64,000 nucleotides of DNA from contig NZ_JAERVO010000001.1 in assembly GCF_016798325.1 (NCBI RefSeq), positions 1 through 64,000 on the forward strand, given 5' to 3'. The notes under the pieces were generated by a model. It was not told the origin of the DNA and did no database searches. It saw only the letters and a list, made by a program, of their open reading frames with translations. Numbering within the stretch: the first letter of the stretch is position 1; each line of letters starts with the position of its first letter. A program made the position numbers and the translations under genes. Origin of the DNA: Marinobacter mangrovi (GTDB taxonomy: Bacteria; Pseudomonadota; Gammaproteobacteria; Pseudomonadales; Oleiphilaceae). Below are positions 1 through 7,905 of the stretch, one piece after another.

Positions 1-1
1 C

Positions 2-244
2 ATCACCCAGGCCACCGTCGCCAAAATCCAATTCATGGGCTGGGCTGTCCAGTTCTCCTGGGGCGTCGCCAAAGCCGCCCTTGATCAGCTCACCATCACC
101 GACCAGCTTAACCAGGCCTGGTCCAGCCTCGACAGCTACATCCTCGGCTGGCTCACCTACTTGCGCGTCCCCGACGCCGTCAACATCGTCCTCAATGCCT
201 TCGTGACCCGGTTCGTCATGCGCTTCATGGGGTGGAGCCTATGA
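2..244 (+). CDS. Inovirus DUF2523-like minor coat protein, C-terminal part (cut by window edge)
   Basis: The reading frame is open from base 2, so the true start lies left of the window. The visible 80 residues are mostly hydrophobic, with a first ATG at 35 that is probably internal. The C-terminal stretch LRVPDAVNIVLNAF followed by a further hydrophobic segment resembles the DUF2523 family, small inner-membrane proteins encoded just before zot in filamentous phages and thought to act as the pVI-like minor coat protein at the virion end. The stop overlaps the zot start by four bases (ATGA), typical of translational coupling in inovirus assembly operons. The family call rests on this context plus the C-terminal pattern. 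The N-terminal length is unknown. Confidence 0.7.
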   Translation: MTQATVAKIQFMGWAVQFSWGVAKAALDQLTITDQLNQAWSSLDSYILGWLTYLRVPDAVNIVLNAFVTRFVMRFMGWSL

Positions 245-1467
245 GCATCGTCATCCGCCACGGCAGCAACGGCGCCATGAAAAGCGCCTCCGCCGTCGAC
301 CTCTACATGATCCCCGCGATCAAAGAAGGCCGCACCGTCGTCACCAACATCCGGGGCTTCACCCTGGAACGGTGCTACGACCACTTCCCGGATCTCCCGG
401 AAACCCTCGACGTCATCAACGTCGACACCAGCACCACCGACGGCAAACAGCGCATGGCCAACTGGTTCCACTGGGTGCCCAAAGGGGCGCTACTGGTCTT
501 CGACGAAGCCAGCTCCCTGTTCCCCAAAGCGTGGCGGGAAAAGGAACTGAAAGCCCTCAGTTACCCGGGAGGCGACGACGCCGCCGCCGAAGCGGGCCGC
601 CCGCCCGACTGGATGAGCGCCTGGGAAATGCACCGCCACTACAACTGGGACATCGTCCTCACCACGCCCAACATCAAGGGCATCCGGGACGACATCCGCG
701 GCACCACCGAAATGGCCTACCGCCACCGCAACCTCGGCAAACTCTCCGAAAAGTTCCGAGTCATCAAAGAGGTCCAACACGATGCCCAGAAAAACGGCTT
801 CAGCGTCTCCGACGCAATCTCCGTCGGCACCCTCCGGATCAGTAAAGACGCGTTTAAGCTCTACGATTCAACGGATACAGGGCTCCACCAGGGTTCAAAA
901 GCGGGTAAAAGCCTGCTCGCAAATCCTCGAGTACTACTGCTCGTTAGCATTCTCGTGGCTGTACTGGCCTTTGTATTTCGTGACGGAAGCCCTGAGATTC
1001 TTGAACCGACGGATCCGGCCGGTACTCAAAGCCATCCGGACGGTCATCCGGGCCATACTCAGAACGGCCAAGCGCCTGATCATGTACCTGCTGACCCGAA
1101 TCCTGCTTCGGTTAGGGCTGATGGTTCTGGTGCTCTACTGCACTACCAGCGTCCTGAAGATTATCCTCTGAACGACCCCTTCCAGGGCTACCGCCTCGCG
1201 ATCGTCGGCAGCATCAACGGCACGACCCAGATCGAAGCCAGCCAGGACGGCGACGTCGTCTTCCTCACCCCGGAAAAGCTCGGCCAGCTGGGCTACACCT
1301 ATTTCCCCATCGGCAACTGCTTCGGAAAGCTCATCTACGGCAACCGCACCCGCCTGCTGAGCTGTTCCAGCAACGACAAACGACGGCTCCAGGCGGACGG
1401 CAGATCCCTGGGAGGAAGCAGTGGCGACACCAAAGAAACACCCACAGAACCCGCCCGGGGCGCGTGA
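241..1467 (+). CDS. zot: Zot/pI-like filamentous phage assembly ATPase
   Basis: This 408-residue protein is the inner-membrane morphogenesis ATPase of a filamentous phage. The N-terminal cytoplasmic domain has a P-loop variant, GSNGAMKS (around residues 8-15), in which the last glycine of GxxGxGKS is replaced by methionine while Lys and Ser are kept, and a Walker B strand ALLVFDEAS (around residues 83-91). One transmembrane segment lies near residues 229-246 (VLLLVSILVAVLAFVF) and the rest should be periplasmic, in contact with the secretin. Start ATG 241 overlaps the preceding stop. The linker after the membrane segment is Pro/Gly/His/Asp-rich and low in complexity, and its codons (about 901-1170) end in A or T far more often than in the flanks. 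That is the stretch overlapped by the alternative frame at 782-1171. Confidence 0.85.
   Translation: MSIVIRHGSNGAMKSASAVDLYMIPAIKEGRTVVTNIRGFTLERCYDHFPDLPETLDVINVDTSTTDGKQRMANWFHWVPKGALLVFDEASSLFPKAWREKELKALSYPGGDDAAAEAGRPPDWMSAWEMHRHYNWDIVLTTPNIKGIRDDIRGTTEMAYRHRNLGKLSEKFRVIKEVQHDAQKNGFSVSDAISVGTLRISKDAFKLYDSTDTGLHQGSKAGKSLLANPRVLLLVSILVAVLAFVFRDGSPEILEPTDPAGTQSHPDGHPGHTQNGQAPDHVPADPNPASVRADGSGALLHYQRPEDYPLNDPFQGYRLAIVGSINGTTQIEASQDGDVVFLTPEKLGQLGYTYFPIGNCFGKLIYGNRTRLLSCSSNDKRRLQADGRSLGGSSGDTKETPTEPARGA
782..1171 (+). CDS. Candidate overprinted membrane peptide in the +1-shifted frame inside zot
   Basis: An alternative frame stays open across the zot linker and ends at TGA 1169-1171. By hand count over bases 901-1170, about 77% of third positions are G or C in this frame against about 40% in the zot frame, the reverse of the flanking sequence. 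The product is membrane-like and basic: an aromatic hydrophobic stretch (SLAFSWLYWPLYF), an Arg-rich amphipathic segment and a C-terminal hydrophobic helix (LMVLVLYCTTSVLKIIL). The start is unclear. ATG 782 has no good ribosome-binding site, and TTG 971 or GTG 980 (63 residues) would limit the product to the best-supported part. It could be a true overprinted phage gene, a frameshift product of zot, or a relic. I do not recognise a family. Confidence 0.3.
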   Translation: MPRKTASASPTQSPSAPSGSVKTRLSSTIQRIQGSTRVQKRVKACSQILEYYCSLAFSWLYWPLYFVTEALRFLNRRIRPVLKAIRTVIRAILRTAKRLIMYLLTRILLRLGLMVLVLYCTTSVLKIIL

Positions 1468-1594
1468 GGAGCGGAGCGAGTAATCGCAGCGAGCGAGGCA
1501 CGCGCGCCGGGTGGGAGCGCGACACAGACGTCCCTGTAACACGTCTGATAGGAACCGAGACACCGGTTCAAAACTGGACAAAAAGGAACAACAG

Positions 1595-2857
1595 ATGATT
1601 AAAGACTTCGACAGGATCAACATCAGCACCGGCGAACTGGGGAAAGGGGATCTGTTTATCGGTCCTGACGGCCAACAGATCGACCTCGAACACATCAACG
1701 TCCTCTGGACCGGTGTCGATACGATCCGACAGCTTTACGAAGGTAAGCTCCGACCCCAGGTGATTGCCGAAGTGATCGCCGCCTATGAATCCGGCATCGA
1801 TGCCCAGGTCTCGATCAAAGGGATCGATTTTAAGGTTCAGTCGGGCAAACGTGGGGGTTACCGCTACCTTCTGCAAAATCGTGAATACGGCCTCACGATC
1901 CTTGTGGGCAGTTTCTACAGGGAACCAGAAAGCTATGGCTCACACCTGAAGATTGAGTGTTCACCCCGCTGGATCTACGAACGCGGCACCGACGAACTGT
2001 GCGACGAGCTGACCGAATGGGGCATGCACTTCCTCGAAGCCATCAAACCCACCGGTATTGCCATCCATCTGGCCTGTGACTTTCAGGGCTGGCAACCTCC
2101 TGAAGACTTCGCCAGTCACTTCGTTACCCGCGCCAAAACCGTCAGCGTCCACAACGGCATCAGCGATCTTCACTTCCAGGGCCTCGATGGCGCAACCGTG
2201 AACGGACGCGGAGAAACCTACACCTTCGGCAAGGCCAACAGCCTGCAGGTGTGCCTGTACGACAAGAGCAAAGAGATCGACGTCAGCGACAAACGCGCGT
2301 TTATGGAAGGCATCTGGGAATGTGCCGTCAGTGAAAAGAGTTTCCCGGAAACCTGCTACGACCCGGAACTGCCCGTCTGGCGACTGGAAGTCCGCTTCCA
2401 TCACCGCATCGTCAACGAGATCTGGCAGGGCACATCCGGCATCGATCCGATCTACACCTTCGCCCACGCCAACAAACACCTGACCGGCCTGTGGCAACAC
2501 GCCCTGGGTGCCAACCGCTATGAAGCCAAACGCGAGTGGGTCCACCCGATCTGGACCAAACTGCGCGAGGACGTGAATTTCGGTCATGCGGCCCCGCCGA
2601 TCCACTACAAACGCGTAAAAAAGCAGCCGGGTTGCGGCAACGAAAAGAACGTCTCCCTGGCCTTCGGCAATCTCCTGTCGATCTACGCCCGCAACCAGTT
2701 CAGCGTTAAACAGGCCTGGGACTGCCTCAAGAAAAGCGGCCTATGGGAAGACCTGTGCAATTACTACCGACGACGGGAGATCTACGAAAACGAGCTGTAT
2801 CAGCTCGTCAGGGATGGACTGGTGAAGCGACGATTACTCGGTAAGGTTGCGGCATGA
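1595..2857 (+). CDS. Phage rolling-circle replication initiation protein (Rep_trans type)
   Basis: This 420-residue protein has features of the phage/plasmid replication initiation factor family, which nicks the plus-strand origin of single-stranded phage genomes through a catalytic tyrosine. Supporting segments are SHLKIECSPRW near residue 110, the central GETYTFGKANSLQVCLYDKS motif near residue 210, and WRLEVRFHHRIVNEI near residue 262, a conserved layout for this family. ATG 1595 is chosen because AAAAGGA lies a few bases upstream. An in-frame ATG at 1511 would add 28 low-complexity residues. The gene follows zot after a 127-base gap and its stop overlaps the integrase start (ATGA), so replication and integration genes are co-transcribed. 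Confidence 0.78.
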   Translation: MIKDFDRINISTGELGKGDLFIGPDGQQIDLEHINVLWTGVDTIRQLYEGKLRPQVIAEVIAAYESGIDAQVSIKGIDFKVQSGKRGGYRYLLQNREYGLTILVGSFYREPESYGSHLKIECSPRWIYERGTDELCDELTEWGMHFLEAIKPTGIAIHLACDFQGWQPPEDFASHFVTRAKTVSVHNGISDLHFQGLDGATVNGRGETYTFGKANSLQVCLYDKSKEIDVSDKRAFMEGIWECAVSEKSFPETCYDPELPVWRLEVRFHHRIVNEIWQGTSGIDPIYTFAHANKHLTGLWQHALGANRYEAKREWVHPIWTKLREDVNFGHAAPPIHYKRVKKQPGCGNEKNVSLAFGNLLSIYARNQFSVKQAWDCLKKSGLWEDLCNYYRRREIYENELYQLVRDGLVKRRLLGKVAA

Positions 2858-3822
2858 TCAAAAAGGACGGCAACGGCTGGAAAGTCGACTTCTACCCGGA
2901 AGGGAAGAAGGGCCCACGGGTCCGAAAACGTGGATTCAAAGCCCGCCTCGATGCCGTGCAGTTCATCCGCGACTATGGCCGCAAGGAAAGCGTCCGCCGG
3001 GAACGCCTGAGCGATCTGGTCAAACTGTGGTTCGACTACCACGGCCACACACTTTCTGACGCCAAGCGTCGTGTCGCTCGCACCTATGCGATCTGTGAGC
3101 GCCTGAACGATCCCCGGGTCCAGGACTTCACGGCCAGCGACTGGATGGAATACCGGACCCGACGCCTACAACAGGTCAATCCGGTCACGGTGAATCAGGA
3201 GCAGCGCTTCCTGTCGTCCGTCTTCTCCGAAATGATCCGTATCGGCCACCTGAAGACCAACCCGATTGGCAAGGTTCGGCAGATTCGCACCCAGGAACGG
3301 GAAATGACGTTCCTGACCATCGAGCAGTGCGAACGGCTCCTACAGGAATGTCGCGCCAGTTCGAACCCGCATTGCTGGCCTGTCGCCATGATCTGTCTGG
3401 CTACCGGTGCCCGATGGAGTGAAGCCGAATCACTAACGCAGTCCGCCTTCCTGCCGGGGAAGGTGCTATTCAGGAACACGAAGAACGGAAAAAGCAGGGC
3501 GGTTCCGATTGATCCGGCCATCCAGGCCGACGTGATCGCCGAAGCATTACCGGGCCCTGGGCGTTTGTTCCTGTCGTGCAGTTCCGCCTTCAGGTCGGCA
3601 TACGGTCGATGTGGTTTCCAGACACCGCGACAACTGACCCACATCCTGCGGCACACCTTCGCCAGTCACTTTATGATGAACGGAGGCGATCTACTGACGC
3701 TGCAGCGCATCCTGGGCCATGCGAACATCACGATGACCATGCGCTATGCCCACCTTGCCCCGGACCATCTGGAGTCGGCAGTCAGGTTGTCGCCGTTGAC
3801 CGCGATGGCCTCAAAGGATTGA
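2854..3822 (+). CDS. int: Tyrosine recombinase (filamentous phage integrase)
   Basis: This 322-residue integrase should catalyse site-specific insertion and excision of the phage genome. The C-terminal catalytic domain shows the first arginine in ATGARWSEAESL (around residue 190), the HILRHTFASHF box (His-x-x-Arg, around residue 265), LGHANITMTMRYAH with the expected late histidine (around residue 288) and the nucleophile tyrosine (MRYAHL, around residue 297). The N-terminal part carries a short Arm-type region and a SAM-like core-binding domain. Length and layout match integrases of Pf-like inoviruses. It is coupled to the rep gene by a 4-base overlap and points towards tRNA-Thr, the usual arrangement for a prophage inserted at the tRNA 3' end. 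Confidence 0.9.
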   Translation: MIKKDGNGWKVDFYPEGKKGPRVRKRGFKARLDAVQFIRDYGRKESVRRERLSDLVKLWFDYHGHTLSDAKRRVARTYAICERLNDPRVQDFTASDWMEYRTRRLQQVNPVTVNQEQRFLSSVFSEMIRIGHLKTNPIGKVRQIRTQEREMTFLTIEQCERLLQECRASSNPHCWPVAMICLATGARWSEAESLTQSAFLPGKVLFRNTKNGKSRAVPIDPAIQADVIAEALPGPGRLFLSCSSAFRSAYGRCGFQTPRQLTHILRHTFASHFMMNGGDLLTLQRILGHANITMTMRYAHLAPDHLESAVRLSPLTAMASKD

Positions 3823-3827
3823 AGGGA

Positions 3828-4100
3828 TTAGAACCGTGTATCGTTTTCACATGGAATGCCATCGTGATCGCCGTCCATTTTGGTGTTGGGACAATGGCGA
3901 GTGAAGAACTCGGCTTCAGCCCTGGAAGTCATTTGGCCGCAGTATTGCCGTCCATCGCATGAAAATCGTGAATTGGGGACTGTGTCGGCCGTTGAGTATT
4001 GAATCTCTGGCTCACTTCGCAGTGGATTGAGTTCTGGATTCTTTTTCAGGAATGTCCAAATGCCTGCAGCAATGAGTGCAACGATGAGGAGGTTCTTCAC
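3828..4100 (-). CDS. Excalibur calcium-binding domain protein, membrane-anchored
   Basis: This 90-residue protein has an N-terminal membrane helix or signal anchor (residues 3-18, LLIVALIAAGIWTFLK) and a C-terminal Excalibur domain: a CDGRQYCGQMTS segment, HCPNTKMDGDHDG with the calcium-loop pattern DxDxDG, and a final PCE. Two pairs of cysteines fit the disulfides of this extracellular fold. The start is GTG 4100 because AAGGAAGG precedes it at a good distance. The gene converges on the integrase with only five bases between stops and lies between it and tRNA-Thr, so it could be prophage cargo or a host gene. Its role is unknown. Confidence 0.75.
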   Translation of the reverse strand: MKNLLIVALIAAGIWTFLKKNPELNPLRSEPEIQYSTADTVPNSRFSCDGRQYCGQMTSRAEAEFFTRHCPNTKMDGDHDGIPCENDTRF

Positions 4101-4260
4101 CAGTCCTTCCTTGATGGGTGAATCGTGAAAACTCGATTCGAAGTTCGAGCGATTGAAGGCTGGATACTACAACATTTGCAGTCGCCCGTTTAGCTGGGTA
4201 GTCAAAAAGGGGACAATCGGGACAAAAGCGAAAAAGGGAAGGGTGTAAGTCATTGAAAAA

Positions 4261-4336
4261 TGGTGCCGGGAACAGGAGTCGAACCTGCGACCTGAGCATT
4301 ACGAATGCCCTGCTCTACCTACTGAGCTATCCCGGC
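4261..4336 (-). tRNA. tRNA-Thr (anticodon CGT)
   Basis: On the minus strand this 76-base sequence folds as a complete cloverleaf: acceptor GCCGGGA paired with TCCCGGC, D-arm GCTC/GAGC, anticodon stem GGGCA/TGCTC around loop TTCGTAA (anticodon CGT, reading ACG, threonine), T-loop TTCGACT, and an encoded CCA end (4261-4263). Its 3' end faces the integrase, consistent with use as a phage attachment gene. The other attachment site would lie outside the window. Confidence 0.95.
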
Positions 4337-4591
4337 ATGTTGCGGTGTGTTGGCGACCCGAAGGGTAGGGTGCCAAGGGTGACTGCCCATAAATTAACCG
4401 ACTGGATAATACCACTTCAACCGTCCACGTCATCTCTCTTGATGTACATTCCGTGACGCTGTCACCGTTCCGCCACGGACCAGTGGCATCATCGCCTTAC
4501 GGTCGGCGGCATACCCTGTAACAATCTGCCCGTGTGGCGTTTTTTGGCTACACTGGCTCGGATTCCCATCACAAAACGTCGTCCTGCTTTT

Positions 4592-5212
4592 ATGGAAGAA
4601 AAACCGGGTGGTCTGGCCCTGGAGAATGTGGCCGTGGGTGCGCTGAGCGCGGTGTCGTTGTGCGTGGCTCCGGGTGAGGTGGTTTGCCTGTCCGGGCCGT
4701 CCGGCGCTGGCAAGAGCCGGTTGCTGCGCGCCGTGGCGGATATCGAGGCGCACACCGGCGTCATTCGGCTGGCGGGTGAAGACCAGACGTCGATGCCGGC
4801 GCATCTGTGGCGGCGCCGCGTCATGATGGTGCCGGCGGACAGTCAGTGGTGGTTCGATTCTGTCGGTGAGCATTTTCCGGGCGTCTTGCCCGGCGACGAG
4901 TTGGCCGCCCTGGGGTTCGGCCCGGATGTTGACGGGTGGTCGGTGAGTCGACTTTCAACGGGGGAGCGCCAGCGTCTGGCGTTGTTGCGGGCGCTGGTGC
5001 TGAAGCCCAATGTGTTGCTGCTGGATGAACCCACCAGCAACCTGGATGCGGAGCGCGTCCGGACGACCGAGCGCTGGCTCCTTGAGCGGATTCGGGAGCG
5101 CCGGATCGCGGTGCTCTGGGTGGCGCACGATCCGGAGCAGATCCGTCGGGTGGCGGATCGTCACGTTCGGCTGGTTGGGGCCGGTGTGGAGGTCGTCCAT
5201 GAACGTGATTGA
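4592..5212 (+). CDS. fetA: FetA-like ABC transporter ATP-binding protein
   Basis: This 206-residue ABC ATPase has Walker A GPSGAGKS (around residue 37), signature LSTGERQRLALLRAL (around residue 123), Walker B VLLLDEPTSNLD (around residue 145) and the switch histidine in VLWVAHD. It is short, as FetA/YbbL proteins are, and pairs with a FetB-like permease whose gene overlaps it by 14 bases. In E. coli this pair is linked to iron export and peroxide resistance. ATG 4592 gives the N-terminus expected for FetA; ATG 4532 would add 20 residues with no homology-like pattern. No Fur-like operator was recognised upstream. Confidence 0.8.
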   Translation: MEEKPGGLALENVAVGALSAVSLCVAPGEVVCLSGPSGAGKSRLLRAVADIEAHTGVIRLAGEDQTSMPAHLWRRRVMMVPADSQWWFDSVGEHFPGVLPGDELAALGFGPDVDGWSVSRLSTGERQRLALLRALVLKPNVLLLDEPTSNLDAERVRTTERWLLERIRERRIAVLWVAHDPEQIRRVADRHVRLVGAGVEVVHERD

Positions 5213-5999
5213 CCTGGCCTGGTGGAAGCTGGCGCTGACCGCCATCCTGGTGCTGCTGTTAGCGGCGACGATTTATCTGGGACGCCTGGGCATGACCCGC
5301 AGCCTGCTGATCGCGGCGGTGCGCACGGCGGTGCAGTTGTCGTTGATCGGCTTGGTGTTGGAGGCGTTGTTTGCGTCCGGCAGCCCGGTCTGGGTCCTGC
5401 TGATGGCGGTGGTCATGCTTCTGGTGGCCGGTCGCGAGGTGATGGCCCGCCAGAATCGCCGGTTGCGGGGGCCCTGGGCGTTTGGGCTGGGCACCGGCGC
5501 CATGTTCATTTCGTCGTTTACGGTGACGGTTTTCCTGTTGGCGGTGGTGATCGGGCCCCAGCCCTGGTACGAGCCCCAGTACGCCATTCCGTTGTTGGGG
5601 ATGATTCTGGGTAACGCGATGACCGGCATAGCGCTGTGCCTGGACCGGTTGACGGAAACCATCTGGCGCCAGCGCGCGGTGATCGAGTCCCGGTTGATGC
5701 TGGGCCAGCCCTGGCGGGAAGCGGTGGGCGATATCCGCCGGGACGCCATGCGCAGCGGCATGATGCCGTCCATCAATGCCATGGCCGCCGCCGGCATTGT
5801 CAGCTTGCCGGGCATGATGACCGGCCAGATCCTGGCGGGCAGCCCGCCGGGCGTGGCCGTGAAATACCAGATCATGGTGATGTTCGCGATCACGGTCGGC
5901 TCGGGCTTCGGTTCGGTGATGGCGGTGGCCTGGGGCAGCCGCCGTTTGTTTGATGACCGTGAGCGGCTGCGGCTGGATCGCTTGACGTTGCCACGATGA
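5199..5999 (+). CDS. fetB: FetB-like permease (UPF0014)
   Basis: This 266-residue integral membrane protein has about seven predicted transmembrane segments and the UPF0014/FetB signatures: TRSLLIAAVRTAVQLSLIG near residue 30, LLGMILGNAMTGIALCLDRL near residue 130, and a conserved C-terminal block SLPGMMTGQILAGSPP near residue 205. It should form the membrane channel for the ATPase encoded just upstream. ATG 5199 lies inside the end of fetA, so the two are translationally coupled. The metal exported here (iron, or another) cannot be read from the sequence. Confidence 0.85.
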   Translation: MNVIDLAWWKLALTAILVLLLAATIYLGRLGMTRSLLIAAVRTAVQLSLIGLVLEALFASGSPVWVLLMAVVMLLVAGREVMARQNRRLRGPWAFGLGTGAMFISSFTVTVFLLAVVIGPQPWYEPQYAIPLLGMILGNAMTGIALCLDRLTETIWRQRAVIESRLMLGQPWREAVGDIRRDAMRSGMMPSINAMAAAGIVSLPGMMTGQILAGSPPGVAVKYQIMVMFAITVGSGFGSVMAVAWGSRRLFDDRERLRLDRLTLPR

Positions 6000-6170
6000 A
6001 GACATGTCGACAGGGTTTGTCTGTTGGCACAGATTTGGTATGACTGATTAAAGCAGTGATAACAGCCCGGCCCGGCGCCGAGAAGGGAGTCCGTGGGTTG
6101 CCGGTCGTTGCGTTCCAACAGGCGCGCGCCAGGGGCTGATTCATTATTCCGACCAGGGAGCAAGGTCACG

Positions 6171-7148
6171 ATGAGCAACACGGGCAGGCTTCGTACGAAG
6201 GCGACGAACTTCGGTAAACGTATGGTTTTCCGGGCCAATCGGGCGTTGGGCAATTACCGGGATGTGGTGTGGATTGTGGGGGATGGGCGCAGCGGCACCA
6301 CCTGGGTGTCCGACCTGGTCAACCACGATGGCCGGTTCCGGGAGATGTTCGAACCCCTGCATCCGCAACTGGTGAAGGCGGCGAGCTTTGTGCAGCCGCA
6401 CCAATATTGCCGCCCCGGCGCCATGGACGATCGTTTACGCGACCTGATGGGTTCGATACTCAGCGGCGGGTTCTGCGATCCGCGGGTCGATTTCGGCAAC
6501 AAGGCGTTGGTCTACGAAGGCCTGCTGGTAAAGGATATTTTCGCCAACCTGATGTGCTACGCGGCGTGCCAGGCATTTCCGCGGGTGCGGCCGGTGCTGC
6601 TGATCCGCAATCCGTTTGCGGTGGCGGCGTCGAAGTACAAGAAACGGGACTGGTTCTGGGGCGATGAGCCACTGGACCTGCTGAACCAGCCGGCGTTGCG
6701 GGAAGACTTCCTGGCGCCGTTCGAAGACCTGATCCGCCAGACCAGTGCCCGCGGTGATTTCATCCTCAACCAGGTTCTGATCTGGGCCATCGTCAACTAC
6801 GTGCCCCTGCAGCAGTTTGCGCCGGACGACCTCCATGTGTGTTTCTACGAGCAGATCTATGCGGATCCCGAAGGCGAGATTTCCCGACTGTTCCGCTTTA
6901 TCCGCAACGGTGAGGATTGTCACGTCAAACTGGACGACGACCTGATCAGGCGCCCCAGCCGTGTGGTCAAGCAGGAGACCAGCTTCAAGGCCGGGTCGTC
7001 GCCGGTGACGTCCTGGAAGAACGAAATCGACCCCCAGCGGATTGACGACGGGCTGCGCCTCCTTGAGGCGTTTGGTTTTGATGGCTTATATAACGACGCG
7101 TCCATGCCGGACGCCGGCGTGTTGATGAGACCGGCCGCGGTGGCCTGA
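6171..7148 (+). CDS. Sulfotransferase family protein
   Basis: This 325-residue protein is a PAPS-dependent sulfotransferase by its N-terminal phosphosulfate loop DGRSGTTWVSDLV (around residues 40-52) and a second nucleotide-binding region at VLLIRNPFAVAASKYK (around residue 143), where Arg and Ser fit the 3'-phosphate site. CFYEQIYADPEGEISRLF near residue 225 is the usual late family segment. No signal peptide is evident, so a cytoplasmic enzyme acting on a small molecule or carbohydrate acceptor is likely. ATG 6171 follows GGGAG. It stands alone, 171 bases after fetB. The acceptor is unknown. Confidence 0.75.
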   Translation: MSNTGRLRTKATNFGKRMVFRANRALGNYRDVVWIVGDGRSGTTWVSDLVNHDGRFREMFEPLHPQLVKAASFVQPHQYCRPGAMDDRLRDLMGSILSGGFCDPRVDFGNKALVYEGLLVKDIFANLMCYAACQAFPRVRPVLLIRNPFAVAASKYKKRDWFWGDEPLDLLNQPALREDFLAPFEDLIRQTSARGDFILNQVLIWAIVNYVPLQQFAPDDLHVCFYEQIYADPEGEISRLFRFIRNGEDCHVKLDDDLIRRPSRVVKQETSFKAGSSPVTSWKNEIDPQRIDDGLRLLEAFGFDGLYNDASMPDAGVLMRPAAVA

Positions 7149-7484
7149 ATCTGCCCCGTCAGCGGGCGTGTAGGGCTCGACGTGTTCCACCACCGTCTTT
7201 GATGTCATGGCTCGGGCGATGATGTTGGGCGGTAGTGAAAAACAGAGGGAAACAGGGAACGGGGAGGGGAGGTTATTGTGGGGCAGGTAAAGCATCACTG
7301 CTCAACCTACCCCGTTTTTCTTCGCTTTTGCCGGTATGGTGACAGGCCCGGTGTGTGTGGAATCGTGGGCCTTGTGTGTCCCCGGAATCCAGTGGCTTAT
7401 GCGGCACACTGCGATCTACCGGCTGGGGACGGTGCTTCCGTGATCCTCACGAAAGGCTTTGTTGGCCGTCAGGGCCGTGTTCTA
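7149..7484. other. Non-coding interval after the sulfotransferase gene
   Basis: I see no convincing gene here. Open frames crossing the interval lack ribosome-binding sites and have poor codon usage, and the longest on the plus strand runs antisense through the DUF1127 gene. A purine-rich patch (about 7236-7275) is the only compositional feature. Confidence 0.5.
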
Positions 7485-7640
7485 TCAGTCAAACTTCCAG
7501 AACGGCTGGCTCAGACGGTACGCGGCCTGTTCGCGGGAGTAGCCTACGTCTTTCAGCAGGCGGTCGTCCATGCGGCTGACCATGAAAGCGAAGTCTCTTT
7601 TCTTTCTCCACTTGCTGTAAACACCCATGACTTTTTTCAT
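7485..7640 (-). CDS. DUF1127 small basic protein
   Basis: This 51-residue gene is easily missed because of its size. The protein begins MKKVMGVYSKWRKKRD and contains the DUF1127/YjiS signature RMDDRLLKDVGYSREQA (around residues 23-39), followed by an aromatic tail ending QPFWKFD. GAAGGAGA lies eight bases upstream of ATG 7640. DUF1127 proteins are short Arg-rich peptides; some family members have been tied to RNA turnover or phosphate and carbon physiology, but no function can be assigned here. It stands alone with about 265 bases to the next gene on the same strand. Confidence 0.85.
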   Translation of the reverse strand: MKKVMGVYSKWRKKRDFAFMVSRMDDRLLKDVGYSREQAAYRLSQPFWKFD

Positions 7641-7858
7641 CAGATTGTCTCCTTCTCATTAACGTTTGGAGGTTTGGTTTAGGATGACAATATGATAGGT
7701 CGCGAAGTTTTTTCTGGATATACCTAGAAACACTTATCTTCTTTTATTTTAGTAACTTGGGGGAGATTTGGCGGTGTTGCGGAATTTTGAATTCTGGGTG
7801 ATTCGGGCGAAAAAACGCAATTCGTAGAAACCCGAAGAGGTCGCTTTCCGGGATACGG

Positions 7859-7890
7859 AAAAGCCACTACCCCCTCGGTTGTAGTGGCTT
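7859..7890 (-). terminator. Rho-independent terminator of the chemoreceptor gene
   Basis: A 10-bp perfect stem (AAGCCACTAC/GTAGTGGCTT) with a 10-base loop is followed on the minus strand by further T residues. It lies 16 bases after the stop of the 7906-9477 gene. Confidence 0.75.
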
Positions 7891-7905
7891 CGGTATGGCC
7901 GTTTT

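Noticed and set aside
7278-7682. Plus-strand 134-codon open frame
   Set aside because: It runs antisense across the well-supported DUF1127 gene, lacks a ribosome-binding site and has no domain-like pattern.
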